64,000 nt of DNA from contig NC_090729.1 of assembly GCF_036898095.1 (NCBI RefSeq), positions 70,025,360-70,089,359 on the forward strand, read 5' to 3'. The notes under the pieces are model-generated. The model ran no database searches, was not told the origin of the DNA, and saw only the letters and a program-made list of their open reading frames with translations. Shown here one piece after another: positions 32,975 through 43,140 of the stretch; the stretch's first letter is position 1; every line of letters begins with the position of its first letter. Position numbers and translations under genes: made by a program. The stretch is from Palaemon carinicauda (taxonomy: Eukaryota > Arthropoda > Malacostraca > Decapoda > Palaemonidae).

Positions 32975-33873
32975 CACAGATAGCTGACTTTCTGTTACAT
33001 CTAAGGAATGTAAGATCCCTTTCAGCTCCTACGATCAAGGGCTACAGAAGTATGTTGGCAGCGGTCTTCCGCCACAGAGGCTTGGATCTTTCCTCCAACA
33101 AAGATCTACAGGACCTCCTTAGGTCTTTTGAGACCTCAAAGGAACGTCGGTTGTCCACACCAGGCTGGAACCTAGACGTGGTTTTAAGGTTCCTGATGTC
33201 ATCAAGATTCGAACCGCTTCAATCAGCCTCTTTTAAGGATCTCACATTAAAGACTCTGTTCCTTGTTTGCTTAGCAACAGCTAAAAGAGTCAGTGAGATC
33301 CACGCCTTCAGCAGGAACGTAGGTTTTACATCTGAAACGGCTACATGTTCCTTGCAGCTCGGTTTCTTGGCTAAAAACGAGCTTCCTTCGCGTCCTTGGC
33401 CCAAGTCGTTCGAGATCCCAAGCCTGTCCAACTTGGTGGGGAACGAACTAGAGAGAGTACTTTGCCCAGTAAGAGCTCTTAAGTACTATTTAAGACGGAC
33501 AAAGCCTTTACGAGGACGATCAGAAGCTTTATGGTGTTCTATCAAGAAGCCTGCTTTACCGATGTCTAAGAACGCAGTTTCTTACTACATCAGGCTTCTG
33601 ATTAGAGAGGCACATTCTCATCTGAAGGAAGAAGACCTTGCTTTGCTGAAGGTAAGGACACATGAAGTTAGGGCTGTCGCTACTTCAGTGGCCTTCAAAC
33701 AGAACCGTTCTCTGCAGAGTGTTATGGATGCAACCTATTGGAGAAGCAAGTCAGTGTTCGCATCATTCTATCTCAAAGATGTCCAGTCTCTTTACGAGAA
33801 CTGCTACACCCTGGGACCATTCGTAGCAGCGAGTGCAGTAGTAGGTGAGGGCTCAGCCACTACATTCCCTTAA
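30922..33873 (+). other. Second open frame across the DIRS-D RT region, in register with gag and YR
   Basis: In the frame shared by gag and YR there is no stop from the gag TGA (30919-30921) to 33873, a run of 983 codons. About 590 of these lie over RT, RNase H and the methyltransferase-like segment read in another frame. Its product would be rich in Ser, Gly, Pro, Arg and His and resembles no family I recognise until the YR part. It is either an effect of composition or a real overlapping N-terminal extension of YR. Confidence 0.5.
32701..33873 (+). CDS. DIRS-D tyrosine recombinase (390 aa from this ATG)
   Basis: It belongs to the phage-integrase-like YR family; in DIRS elements it integrates the DNA copy. 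A basic N-terminal region is followed by a SAM-like core-binding domain (about residues 40-150, with VTQIADFLLHL and TIKGYRSMLAAVF) and the catalytic domain. Catalytic residues are R196 (LATAKRVSEI), H321 and R324 (THEVRAVATS), W347 (YWRSKS) and nucleophile Y357 (SFYLKDV). The C-terminus has the family ending with TLGPFVAASAVV. The start chosen is the in-frame ATG at 32701. The frame, however, is open all the way from 30922, so a longer product is possible. It overlaps the RT frame by 274 nt. Confidence 0.93.
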   Translation: MASGRSQDSSSKSGPSASASRKEGTPKPPRSSSDCLQTIERLSRARGFSKEAARAIARARRTSTLRVYQSKWEVFRSWCKANAVSSTSTSVTQIADFLLHLRNVRSLSAPTIKGYRSMLAAVFRHRGLDLSSNKDLQDLLRSFETSKERRLSTPGWNLDVVLRFLMSSRFEPLQSASFKDLTLKTLFLVCLATAKRVSEIHAFSRNVGFTSETATCSLQLGFLAKNELPSRPWPKSFEIPSLSNLVGNELERVLCPVRALKYYLRRTKPLRGRSEALWCSIKKPALPMSKNAVSYYIRLLIREAHSHLKEEDLALLKVRTHEVRAVATSVAFKQNRSLQSVMDATYWRSKSVFASFYLKDVQSLYENCYTLGPFVAASAVVGEGSATTFP

Positions 33874-34279
33874 TCCCATAACCTTTTTTTAATCTTTCTC
33901 TTGAAATACTTTTTATTGTTGTTTTTTGGGTTGTACGGAAGGCTAAGAAGCCTTCCGCATCCTGGTTGATTTGGCGGGTGGTCAAATTCTTTCTTGAGAA
34001 GCGCCTAGATTAGAGGTTGTGATGAGGTCCTTTAGTATGGGTTGTAGCCCTTCATACTTCAGCACCTAGGAGTCGTTCAGCATCCTAAGAGGACCGCTAG
34101 GCTCAGTAAGGAAGACGTACTTAAAAAAGGCAGAGTAATAGTTCAAGTCGACTTCCTTACCAGGTACTTATTTATTTTATGTTTGTTATTTTGAATAACT
34201 GCTTAAATGAAATACGGGATACTTAGCTTCTAATGTTAACATGTTTACTGGTCTCCACCCACCACCCTGGGTGTGAATC
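33874..34279 (+). other. DIRS-D 3' untranslated region
   Basis: A non-coding stretch between the YR stop and the ICR. No polyadenylation signal or structure could be assigned with confidence. Confidence 0.5.
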
Positions 34280-34369
34280 AGCTACATGATCATCGGGTAA
34301 GATTAATATTGAAAAATGTTATTTTCATTAGTAAAATAAATTTTTGAATATACTTACCCGATGATCATG
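34280..34369 (+). repeat. DIRS-D internal complementary region (exact circle-junction complement)
   Basis: 34280-34313 is the reverse complement of the left terminus (28105-28138) and 34311-34369 that of the right terminus (34556-34613). They are joined at a run of five A (five T in the element orientation). All bases agree. It is the sequence predicted to template completion of the ends in the DIRS1 rolling-circle-like model. Confidence 0.97.
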
Positions 34370-34420
34370 AATTTAAGGACCCTCCCTTCCTCCCCATAGA
34401 GAACCAGTGGACCGAGGAGA

Positions 34421-34615
34421 AAATTGAGTTCTTGTTGACAAGAAGTACTTGAGTACCTGCTCACAGATGGCGCTGTTGTGTACACCCCCACCTGTATAGC
34501 GATCGCTGGCGTATCCCGACCTTAGATTTCTGTCGGGCAACGGAGTTGACAGCTACATGATCATCGGGTAAGTATATTCAAAAATTTATTTTACTAATGA
34601 AAATAACATTTTTTT
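34421..34615 (+). repeat. DIRS-D right inverted terminal repeat
   Basis: Inverted partner of 28104-28270, plus a ~45-bp outer part (GTAAGTATATTC...AATAACAT followed by T-run) that is not matched at the left end but is matched by the ICR. Confidence 0.95.
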
Positions 34616-35650
34616 GCCAAATTTCCTCTAATTGTTGTTGGAGGATTTTCTAAGGGTCTAGTTTGCTCTTGGTCTACTGTGTCTAAGTAATTGTACAGGC
34701 TGAGATTAAGTTGGCTTCTGTATACTCTCTTGCCTTCTTCACTAAAGTGTATTTCATCTCGTCTGTATAATTTTCTCTTGTTTTAGACAGTATCCCAAAG
34801 ATCTATAAATTTCACTTTCTTTTTCCGGCATATAGACTTAAGCCTTTCGTTTATCCCTATGGCCTTACTGAGGGTGAAGTGGTTGACATTGAGTCTTAGC
34901 AGAATACCTATAACTATAGTATTGTTGATCTTGTTTCTAGCTGTTTCAACAGTTTTTCTAGCTGCTTAACCAATGGGTCTGTTTGGCCAGTAGTTTCCTT
35001 TCTTAGGAATAAGTCATTTCCATTTGCCTGTACAATAATAGTGGTGTTCTTGTTCTCTTATAGTTTTACTGACCCTTTCTTCTATCTTCTGTTCATTGGC
35101 ACCTGGATAGGACCTGACCTTTCTCCCCTTTTTGAGGCCTAAGTACTCCCCTTGGTCCTTTACCATAGAGCCTCTGATTAACAATGTCTGTGTTTGGTGT
35201 TAGTTCACTTTTCTAGGGTGTTGTATAGTGTTCTTGGCCTTAGCTACCCTTCCTCTAGTGGGTTTCGTGAACTCTCCTTTTTATTTTGTTATTTCCTCTC
35301 TAGGTTCTGTCCATGACTTTACCTTTTGTATTTTTTGGATACTAATCCCATTTTCTACATTATCATCTATGACTTCTTTGTTCCTTATTTCTAGCTGTTG
35401 GAACTTTTACATGACTTTCAATTGTTTTCTTAGTTCTTGGTTTTCATTTTTAAATTTCTCTATTTTCTGTTCTTGCTAACAGAACAGGCATACCATATTA
35501 CGGAGCAGGCTAGCTGCGCACACTTCTTTGAAGTCTTTTACCATTTGATTATTTGGCATTTAGCACATTTGGGCTTTAACTTCAGTTTCTCACTTAATTT
35601 TGATTTATTGGTTATATTGTCTAAAGCCTGTCTGTTTGGAAATCTCACCT
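34616..35650 (-). pseudogene. CR1-like LINE ORF1: PHD-like finger plus SGNH-type esterase-like domain, and start of ORF2
   Basis: On the minus strand, near 35570, KLKPKCAKCQIIKW followed by C-rich sequence resembles a PHD-type zinc finger. A Lys/Glu/Gln-rich probable coiled coil follows (about 35360-35470). Next is a domain with ANEQKIEERV, VIGILLRLNVNHFTLS-like, FIDLWDTV and DEIHFSEEGKRVYRSQL. The DEIHFSEEG motif corresponds to the last Asp/His block of SGNH hydrolases. PHD plus esterase ORF1 is known for CR1-type LINEs. Several stops are present. Across the DIRS-D insertion the reading frame runs on into LDNTDKSKTK at 28101. Confidence 0.7.
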
Positions 35651-36589
35651 AATAACTTCTACAATTATTACCTTTGTGACCAGTAGTGTAAAAAGGTGGG
35701 TTGGCTGATAGTCACCCACCTGCTGCTGAATCCACTTAATCTTGGATAAGTTTCCATCTTTTCTGTCCCTAACCTCCCATACGTTTTCCCAAACCAACAG
35801 TTAAGTATCCTAAGTCCGTAACCTGCTGCAGCTCCCAACTGAGCAGCACAAGGCAGAAGCCATGATTGATAGCAGAAGGCTAGCGATTACTGGGATTTCC
35901 AGACATACAGGAACAGTCAGACATAGGTACTATGGAGTATTACCAAGGAGCAGCAACTTGGTTTTTTAGTTGGTCAGGACTCCAACATGGAACAAAAGAT
36001 ATGTCAACCTCATGAGCAGTTAGTCCTATTTCGCTGGGGGTCAGTCACAGGGAGTGGTCAGCAATTAGACATTAGGAATGTGCTTTGCGGGGCACTAATA
36101 GCACTACGTATTCCATTCTTGCGTCCCGTCGCCTTGGGATTCCTCCGTCTTAGTCTCGAAACCTGTCAGGAAATGCTTACCGTTGTTTATAGAGGTTCCA
36201 AAGACACTGCTGTGACACATGAGGTAGCTCTCAACTCTTAAATGTCTATATGTATGTAAGTTAGTTATAGATAGCTTTCGTTTCTATGTAAGGTTTTATT
36301 TTTTAACCAGGAGAGATTAAAAGTTGAGAGTTTGGATAGAAAGGTTAAGAAAGAGAAAAATTGAAATATGAAAATGTAGCAAGAGTTAATAGTGATCCGG
36401 TCCTAGTCTGGATGCTCAGAGCTGGTCTTAGCGGCAAGGTTAAACCAACCGGGTTGGAAAAAGAAAACTTCCCCGCTGCCATCACCCACCCATTCGTTGC
36501 ATAGCGCAAGCTCTCTCACTTCAACAAAGTGCCGGTCCATCTATACAGACAGACAGACAGATATATTGATTGATTTGGAATAAGTTAAG
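35651..36589. other. Unassigned stretch between CR1 ORF1 and a DNA transposon remnant
   Basis: It may include the CR1 5' untranslated region at its left. A short frame at 35987-36241 shows no recognisable domain. Nothing else is supported. Confidence 0.4.
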
Positions 36590-37699
36590 AAAATTATATA
36601 AGAACACCATGTTATTAATATTTGAGCGAAAGATATTTCGAGTAAGGTAAGAAAATTATATAACAGAACTGTGTCTTTCATAATTTTGCATAATCGCATT
36701 ACCGTTAAATGACCTTGATATCAAGTGATGCTCCTGAAATTGAAAAATAGAATACAAACATGATTTAATAAGCCACAATTAAACATCATAATGTCTAATG
36801 AAATTTGAAGGCTTAAAAATGAACTACCTGTACATGCACATGCACACATACACTTTTGAGAGAGAGAGAGCGCGCGCGGACATATTTGCATGGTAACTGA
36901 TAATACTGGTTATAAATGCACTATATTAAAACTATGATATCCTGTAACATATTGGTGCTGATGTAATATTCATGAAAATATTTCAAATTAATCAAGAAAT
37001 TATATAAACAATACGCATTCTCCCGATCGGTAGCGTGACCTTCATATCGGCTGATCATAACCAAATGTAAACAAAATGAGTTGGTAATTGTTGATTGTTA
37101 AAATGCTTCCGAAATTGAAAAATAGAATACAAAAATATTTTAATAGAGCATATATCCTATGAAACAAGAAAATGAAATTATGATATAAAGTAAGAAAATA
37201 TTGATGAACTAGAGGGGCACTCAGTAGAGCGCAGACCTCTGCCACGGCAGCTTATTTCTCTATCTTTTGCTCGACCTTGACCTTGACCTATGACTTTGAC
37301 ATGTATTGGTGTGAATTTTCATACACGCAAATATGAATCGAGTTTAAAGTTTCCGTGACAACAATGTCCAAACTTATTGCTAATTACGTGCATTGGACAT
37401 TTTGCTCGACCTTCCAAAATTTAATCATTCCAGATTTTTACATGATAGTTAATCTCTGCAAGTTTCATTACTGTATGGTTAAAATTGGGGCCAGGAAGCT
37501 GTTTATGAACACAATCACAAATGGGGCGTAAAATATAACCGCCTTCCAACTTTGTTTGCGGAGGTAAATATGCCTTTGATGACTGCTGAATCATGATGTA
37601 TCATATTATAAGGAAACTTCACTTTTTATGTTCGACACGTCCAGATCGACTTGCAAATTTTCTCTGTCCCTATTTCAGTCTTAAGTCGACACCTACCTG
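36590..37699. mobile_element. 5'-truncated copy of the CAGGTA..TACCTG DNA transposon family
   Basis: The right end CGACACCTACCTG is followed by TA (37700-37701). The body aligns with 50340-51281 (shared AATAGAATACAAA, CCACAATTAAACA and GCTGATCATAACCAAA). It contains an AG/CG simple repeat and a nested repeat at 37207-37567. Confidence 0.7.
37207..37567 (+). repeat. Dispersed SINE/MITE-like repeat with TGACCTTGACC motif
   Basis: It starts AGAGGGGCACTCAGTAGAGC, contains CTCGACCTTGACCTTGACCT and ends near GTTTGCGGAGGTAA. I recognise this sequence type as a common dispersed repeat of marine invertebrates. It interrupts the transposon remnant around it. No internal RNA polymerase III boxes were assigned. 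Confidence 0.55.
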
Positions 37700-37701
37700 T
37701 A

Positions 37702-38260
37702 TATAAATATTATGTACTCACTTAGGCCTATGTATTACAGAACTTGCATATCGTATAAATTACATACATGCATGCATATACAGTACCATTATTGAATAAA
37801 TATTTTAAATTTCTATTACATTGGTCAATAATTTCCTATATAAAGGATAAAAATTTCATTGTTCATACTTCAGAAATGTTTTATGTATAAATACAAACAC
37901 CAGGATAGGTTTATTCAAGGCTGTTTTATGATTTAATCAAACCACTGTGTAAAAGTACATTATACTGTACTTCTTATAATTGTATTTAATAATCCAGATT
38001 TACACCACTGCTCTTTTAGCAATCTTTGTTTTGCTAAAAATTTCTTGTCACTGAGTTTATTACCTTGTGAAATATATATTTTGAACAATTCTTATTTACC
38101 CTTTAGAGGATTATCTTCTCAAAATAGGTTTGACATACGTTGCAAATAGGGTTTTGGTGAAAGGTGGTTTTTATTTTCCATAAAGGCTATTTATAATTTA
38201 TTTTGTAATGCTTAGTATTTTTTAAATAAACTTAAATTTCATTTTGTATGTGTATTGCAG
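37702..38260. other. AT-rich non-coding stretch upstream of candidate exon
   Basis: No repeat or gene was recognised. Its 3' end provides a plausible intron end, TTGTATGTGTATTGCAG, at 38244-38260. Confidence 0.45.
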
Positions 38261-38372
38261 TTTCGTGCTGAGGTATGTGAAGAAATTAGTGAATGTGTTT
38301 TGTCAAAAGTTACTGAAGCTCTCAAGAACAGCGATTGGTATCCCAGGCCAAGAAACCCAACAGAAACTATTG
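38261..38372 (+). CDS. Candidate host-gene exon (112 nt), product unknown
   Basis: A 112-nt open segment sits between an AG acceptor (GTATTGCAG) and a strong donor (G/GTAAGATT). Read in phase 0 it gives FRAEVCEEISECVLSKVTEA then LKNSDWYPRPRNPTETI, ending in phase 1. Composition and codon use look protein-coding, with no relation to the transposon ORFs around it. The peptide has an amphipathic-looking helix followed by a Trp/Pro-rich segment; I do not recognise the family. The DIRS-E insertion begins ~150 bp downstream, i.e. in the presumed intron. It could instead be a chance open frame or an unknown transposon exon. Confidence 0.45.
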
Positions 38373-38524
38373 GTAAGATTTTGATTACTGTGTTGTATGC
38401 AAACTACCACAATTGTTTTTATCATTCTGTTGTGGAACTCGTATTTTTCCATCCATTGGTTCTGTAAGTAAAAACACTTGACTCACAGTAAAATGTGATA
38501 TGTGATTGAAGGTAAAAGTCTCTT

Positions 38525-38710
38525 TGTTCCGTAACTGGAATACAAGCCTAGCTATTTATAGAGGTATTTCTTGCGGCTGAGCTGAAAGGAGAAGCCATTA
38601 GAAATTAGCAAAGGTTAACTACCCATCCCGCTAGTTAGGGAGGCGTTGGGGGTGGAGTGTAGTAACTACCCCTCTCACTCACGCAACTGTGACTGTATTT
38701 CACTTTGCCT
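38525..38710 (+). repeat. DIRS-E left inverted terminal repeat
   Basis: Inverted relative to 58590-58793, e.g. CTGTGACTGTATTTCACTTT against AAAGTGAAATACAGTCACAG. Confidence 0.88.
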
Positions 38711-40099
38711 TTGGCTTGGAGGGAGAACGGTTGTTACTGTTCTTCCCCCTCATCTTTTGGACTGCCATTAATAATCTTTGACTTTTTAACTTTTGATTTC
38801 TTTTATATACATGAAAACATTCTTGATATTTTTATATATATCGTAAGCTTTCTTTACAGTGTTTGTTGCTGTTTGTGTGTCAACGTAGTGTGGCAGGTTC
38901 TCAAGGACAGAGAACCTTCCCTTACGATCTTTCCCTGGTATCCTTCCAAATTACGCGGCCTCCGCCGCAGGTGATTCGTCTTAGTTTGATACTACTTCTC
39001 GTTTTAGATGTTTACGTCACCCCCCCCCACCTAAGTGTCCTTGGAGGAAACTGCCTGCAGCCTTTATGAGGCTTGACTTCGGACCTGGCTCTTTTTCGCC
39101 GCTATCCCTTGTTACATCAGCAGTCGGTAGTTCCTCTGCGGGGGTACATCTTCCTGTGTGCGGGTAAGGTTGGGCTCCTGAATGGTTTTCTTCATTAATT
39201 AAGTTGTATTAATAACTGCTTGTTTTATTACTGTTTTTATACTGCTGATCTTCTCCTGTCAGTGTCGGCCAGCGAAGGAAGTGCGTAGACCTAAATTTGT
39301 GTTGGTTCACTCAGGAGACACCTTTCCCATGCAAGGCTTAGGTGCTCCTCTCGAGGAAGTGTTTTTTTTTCTTTTTTTTCTCCCTCCCAGTTAGCAATGC
39401 TGTACATCTTCATTCGGCTAAGACAGCCGACATAGAAGAGCAGTGCTGTTCATTCCTGTGGATTCTGCTGTCCCTGCGCCGTCACATTCCTGTTCTCCGC
39501 TTGTGGCAGCTTCTAATCAGCACACTGACTTCGAGGAACTAGCTCTGGCTATCTTTTCTCACTTTTCTGAGGTAGACCTCAAAGCAGACCTTCATCTTGA
39601 ACAATGGTTGTTGAAGGGAAGCAAAGAGCGCTGCTCTGAGGTCCGCCTCCAGGGATTGGACTACTTCCCCTTCCGAGGGAGAGTTTTCCTCCCCAGGTGT
39701 TTGGCTGTTTCTTCCTTTCAAGGGAGAACTTAACCTTCATCATTTCTTGTCTTGCAACCTTCCCACTTGCAGGGTGAATTGCTGACAACTACTTTTCTTC
39801 GGCTGATTGCAGTTTCTTCGGCAAATACAAGCCGACTCTTCCATCAGGGGTGGAGCAAAGTCCGAGGCAAGTCTCTCCTGCAGGTGATCAACTCTCTCGT
39901 TCGCCAGAGAAACCCCCCCACAGACACACCTCTCCGGAGTTCTTCCAGAGATCTTCCTGCTCACCACTCTTCCTTGCGGGGGATCATCATTGTCATTGGC
40001 TTGCTCGCTGAGTTCGTGGTCGTCCTCATCGCCTCAGACACACACTTTCGCCTTTAGCAATGATCGTCTGTTTGACTCCTCGTCAACTTCTGCCGAACG
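38711..40099 (+). pseudogene. DIRS-E gag, 5' part
   Basis: This lies where gag lies in DIRS-C, but only short stretches are readable. A good 5' splice donor (CGG/GTAAGG, intron from 39164) and a pyrimidine-rich acceptor (CTTCTCCTGTCAG, ending 39262) would define a 99-nt intron. Another pyrimidine tract ending CCTCCCAG is at 39361-39390. No single protein can be followed, so gag identity rests mainly on position inside the element. Confidence 0.5.
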
Positions 40100-40145
40100 C
40101 CATTTATCTATATATTATTACAAGGAACCTAAGGAACGTAAAAAT

Positions 40146-40507
40146 AACGGATTTTGAGCAAAGCGAAAAATCTATTTTTGGGTGATATCGCCATGTCGCC
40201 CTGTTGGAAGGTTCTTTTAGGTAGCTTTTTATGGGATATTTGGCTACAGTGATACTCCCAGAGAATTGACCACAGGTCTCCAGAATTCTAACTCCTGGCA
40301 CGAGTATCCTTAATATAACTTTTAAGGATATCGCATAATATCAGGGGACGTATTTCTTGATACGACACATAGCAATCTTCACCCCGAATAGTGTTTTCGC
40401 CTTGAGGGGAAGAGTGGTGAGTTTGAAGGGGAGCCATTATTAAGGTTACCCAGTGGATCCCCTCCCAGTACTACTATGGCGTAACTATTCCTTGTTGCAT
40501 TTAAGCA
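40146..40507. repeat. DIRS-F left inverted terminal repeat
   Basis: Inverted relative to 52058-52391, including GATCCCCTCCCAGTA, the TACGTC/GACGTA segment and GAATTCTAACTCCTGGC. Confidence 0.9.
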
Positions 40508-40584
40508 TGGATAGCTGCAGATAGAGTAGTTTCGGGTGGGGTCTTTCGTTACATAGTTGTATACTCCTTTTTGAAAGAAGGGAG

Positions 40585-40675
40585 GCTCCATCAGGACGAC
40601 ACGGCGATATCACCCAAAAATAGATTTTTCGCTTTGCTTCAAATCCGTTTTTTGGGCTCAGCCATGTCATCCTGA
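40585..40675. repeat. DIRS-F internal complementary region
   Basis: CGATATCACCCAAAAATAGA leads to an AATCCGTT-type end, the reverse complement of the left terminus. It is followed directly by TTGGGCTCAGCCATGTC, the reverse complement of the right terminus. This confirms both element ends. Confidence 0.88.
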
Positions 40676-41443
40676 TGGCAGTATACCAGATAATTACTTG
40701 AAAGTACTATATCTGTGGATTTGTATAAGTGCCTTTTCTTTGAATGAGTTCCTTATATGGTCTCCTAGACCTTTATATATGACATTACTGTTATTTGTCA
40801 TATCCACTAAGCTTGGAACTAACTTAGGGCTTCCTGCCCCCTGCAGGGAAAGTGTCAACTTCGAATATAAGGATTCAAAGTTTGTATCTCCATAGGGACG
40901 CACGGTAAATCTCAGAGATTACCTTTTATCCCTTGGAAATCTGTACTCTGATTTCAAGTTGGGCCCTTCTAGGGTTTAATCAAAACTCTAGTATACTTCA
41001 TTCGTCTGTAACTGAGATAGCAGCAATAAGACGCAAATACGTTCAGTATTTTACCTTGTAACTAGATTATTAGTTGTAGTTACAATGAGGTATGAATCTG
41101 ATCTGGCATTGAAAACACATCAGGGTCCATATTTTCTCCTTTTGGGAAAAATATGTAATTTCATCGAAATGATGCCACTCAATGGAGATGTGAAACCAAA
41201 TCTGTCTGATTTGTACAGATTTTGGAAATGCCTGAACACCGTGACGCAACGCTCACTCAGCACTGGTGTTATCAGTCAGATATGCACCTATATGGAACAG
41301 TGTGTTAATCATCGTTGTGAGTTGCACTTGAGGGTAAATGTACCCATGCACCCGATGCACTGGAAAGTCCCAAAGCAGTTCACTGTTCGTCGCAGGCATA
41401 GTCCACGGGTTTCTAAAACTACCCGCCGCCACCACAACATGTC
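40676..41443 (-). other. DIRS-F region downstream of YR
   Basis: This lies between the readable YR and the ICR. It probably holds the decayed YR C-terminus and 3' untranslated region. Frames here (e.g. 41085-41468, +) show no domain. Confidence 0.4.
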
Positions 41444-42247
41444 TTATTTATGTACTTGCTTCATATAGTATTGGAAGAAGTTCCGTAAAGAAGCAATTTT
41501 CTTAGGATCATGAACTGCGGGTGAGCTGTGTCTGCGAATAACTAGGTGAGCATTGCTCTCAGTTAATTTAGGGATAGATTTTGATCCTGAGGTTTCGCCT
41601 CGGAAGAGCTGTCCTTCCTTGAAGTCTGAAGTTCTATGAAGATAGACCTTAAGACACCCTAATGGGCATAGGGAGACATCTTTCTTCAGTGGGCAGATTC
41701 TCCAAGGACTCCACCTTTTGGTGGGCAGCTCATTTTTGGCGAGAAAGTAGGATCGGGGAAAGGATTCAGTTCTCCCTCTTCTGTGAACTGAATATGGCCT
41801 GGATCCCTGATAGGCCAATATTTCACTAACTCTAGCCCCTGAGGCTATTGCGAACAGAAAATTGAGTTTCCGTGTTAGCTCTTCTAGAGTACATTCCTCA
41901 TTGTTCAGGTTCGAAGCATAGTGCAAGACTTGACCAACGCCCATGTAATAGACTTTGGAGGGGTTGTCGGCTTGGGTCTAGTGCATGCTTTGGTACCTTA
42001 AAAGGAGTTCGCTTATAAGGCTCGTCTCAAAGGCGTATGAAAGAGGTCTAGTCAGGGCCGACTTACACGTGGTTATCGTGGTGGAAGTCAGGCATCGTCC
42101 AAGTAGTTGAAAGAAGAAAGGGAGACAGAAACCTGTGTAAATTTCTGTTGGTCCCTTTGTTTTCACGAGGGTTACCCCTTTCTTCCAAGATAATCCACAT
42201 TGTCTCCTGGTTGGACTTGACTTGTACTCTACAATGAAGTCGGCCAC
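41444..42247 (-). pseudogene. DIRS-F tyrosine recombinase remnant
   Basis: The N-terminal part (41978-42247) reads MADFIVEYKSS and TTITTCKSALTRPLSYAFE, a core-binding-like region. The catalytic part (41444-41944) has LNFLFAIASGARVSEILAY with the first catalytic Arg, SYFLAKNELPTKRWSPW, LCPLGCLKVYLHRTS and VHDPKKIASLRNFF. There the usual His-x-x-Arg is His-Asp-Pro-Lys. The frame ends before the Tyr nucleophile. A frame break separates the two parts. Confidence 0.75.
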
Positions 42248-42710
42248 ATTCTTCGAGATCCCAACCTTTTATTCGCTGTTAGGGCGAAAAAGTCATGAGA
42301 TGCAGGTTGTTGGTTCTCGAGGATGAAATGTAACAACCGACTTCTGCACCAGTTTGGATAAAACTGATTACGGCAGAGGACTTTTAGTTGGAGATTGGTT
42401 GGTGGAAACAGATAAGTTCGATTCCATCCATTCTAGTCGAGAGACATGACGTCTATTGTTTCCGCTTAAGGTTCTCTTAAGGGGCTACATAACGAGGTAG
42501 TTTCTTGTTGTCGCTCGTTGTGAAGAGGTCGATTTGCAGTTCTGGGACTTTATCGAAAATAAAGGAGAATGAGTCTGCGTCTAGGGACCATTTTGTCTCT
42601 ATCGGCTTTCGTCCGGATAGAGCATCTGACGTCACATAGCAGAACCTTTGAAGGTGAACTGCTTGATAAATGCCATCTTCTCTTCCTTGCCAGGCGGAAG
42701 ATGGCTAAGA

Positions 42711-43140
42711 TCACGTAGTTGCTGTGAGATGATCTCGAGCCTTGTCGATTAGACATATTACTATCACCTTGTTGTTGAGAGCCAATCTGATGTGGATTGT
42801 TCTGCGAGGGGATAGTCTCCTCAACGTCAGGAGGACTGTCATAGCCTCCAAGATGTTGATGCGTATCACCACTGATGTTTGTGGTTGTTGCAAGAAAATT
42901 GTCTGTACTAGGCTATTATTCGTTGACCACGGCCTTAATGGCGTGCGCAATCGGGTCGGTGTCAACCTTGTTGATCTCTTCGAGCGTTTGATGCGTATCT
43001 TCTCCAGACTCCTGACGCATCCTTTGGCTGTGCTTCTAGCATCGGGTCTGTCACTACTGCGAACCGGAGAGAGCCCAGTGCTCTTTCCTGTTGGCATTTG
43101 GAAATTCTCTTGTGTTGGATTAGTCTCTTGACAGATGCTG
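42711..43140 (-). pseudogene. DIRS-F RNase H remnant
   Basis: VVIRINILEAMTVLLTLRRL and IHIRLALNNKVIVICLI fit the Glu- and Asp-containing RNase H motifs (the Asp replaced: ALNN for SDN). The surrounding frames are broken. Confidence 0.6.

Larger units (their letters stand above)
28104..34615 (+). mobile_element. DIRS-D: structurally complete, possibly active DIRS-type retrotransposon
   Basis: A 6.5 kb element with left ITR, gag, RT-RNase H-methyltransferase-like ORF, YR ORF, ICR and right ITR. The ITRs are identical over about 150 bp and the ICR exactly matches the reverse complement of the joined right and left ends. All catalytic residues checked are present. It lies inside a CR1-like ORF, whose frame is restored when DIRS-D is removed at a run of T (plus strand). 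No clear target duplication is present beyond the T-run, as expected for YR-mediated insertion. Confidence 0.95.

Noticed and set aside
28486..33873. Retroviral or LTR-retrotransposon identity for the RT-bearing element
   Set aside because: Ends are inverted, not direct, repeats; there is no protease or DDE integrase; a tyrosine recombinase and an ICR are present.
36395..36560. Possible tRNA or other structured RNA
   Set aside because: No cloverleaf, anticodon arm or A/B box arrangement could be traced.
37207..37567. tRNA-derived SINE with polymerase III promoter
   Set aside because: A and B boxes were not convincing; kept only as a dispersed repeat.
41085..41468. 127-codon plus-strand ORF in DIRS-F
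   Set aside because: Lies antisense to decayed YR/3' sequence; no recognisable motif.
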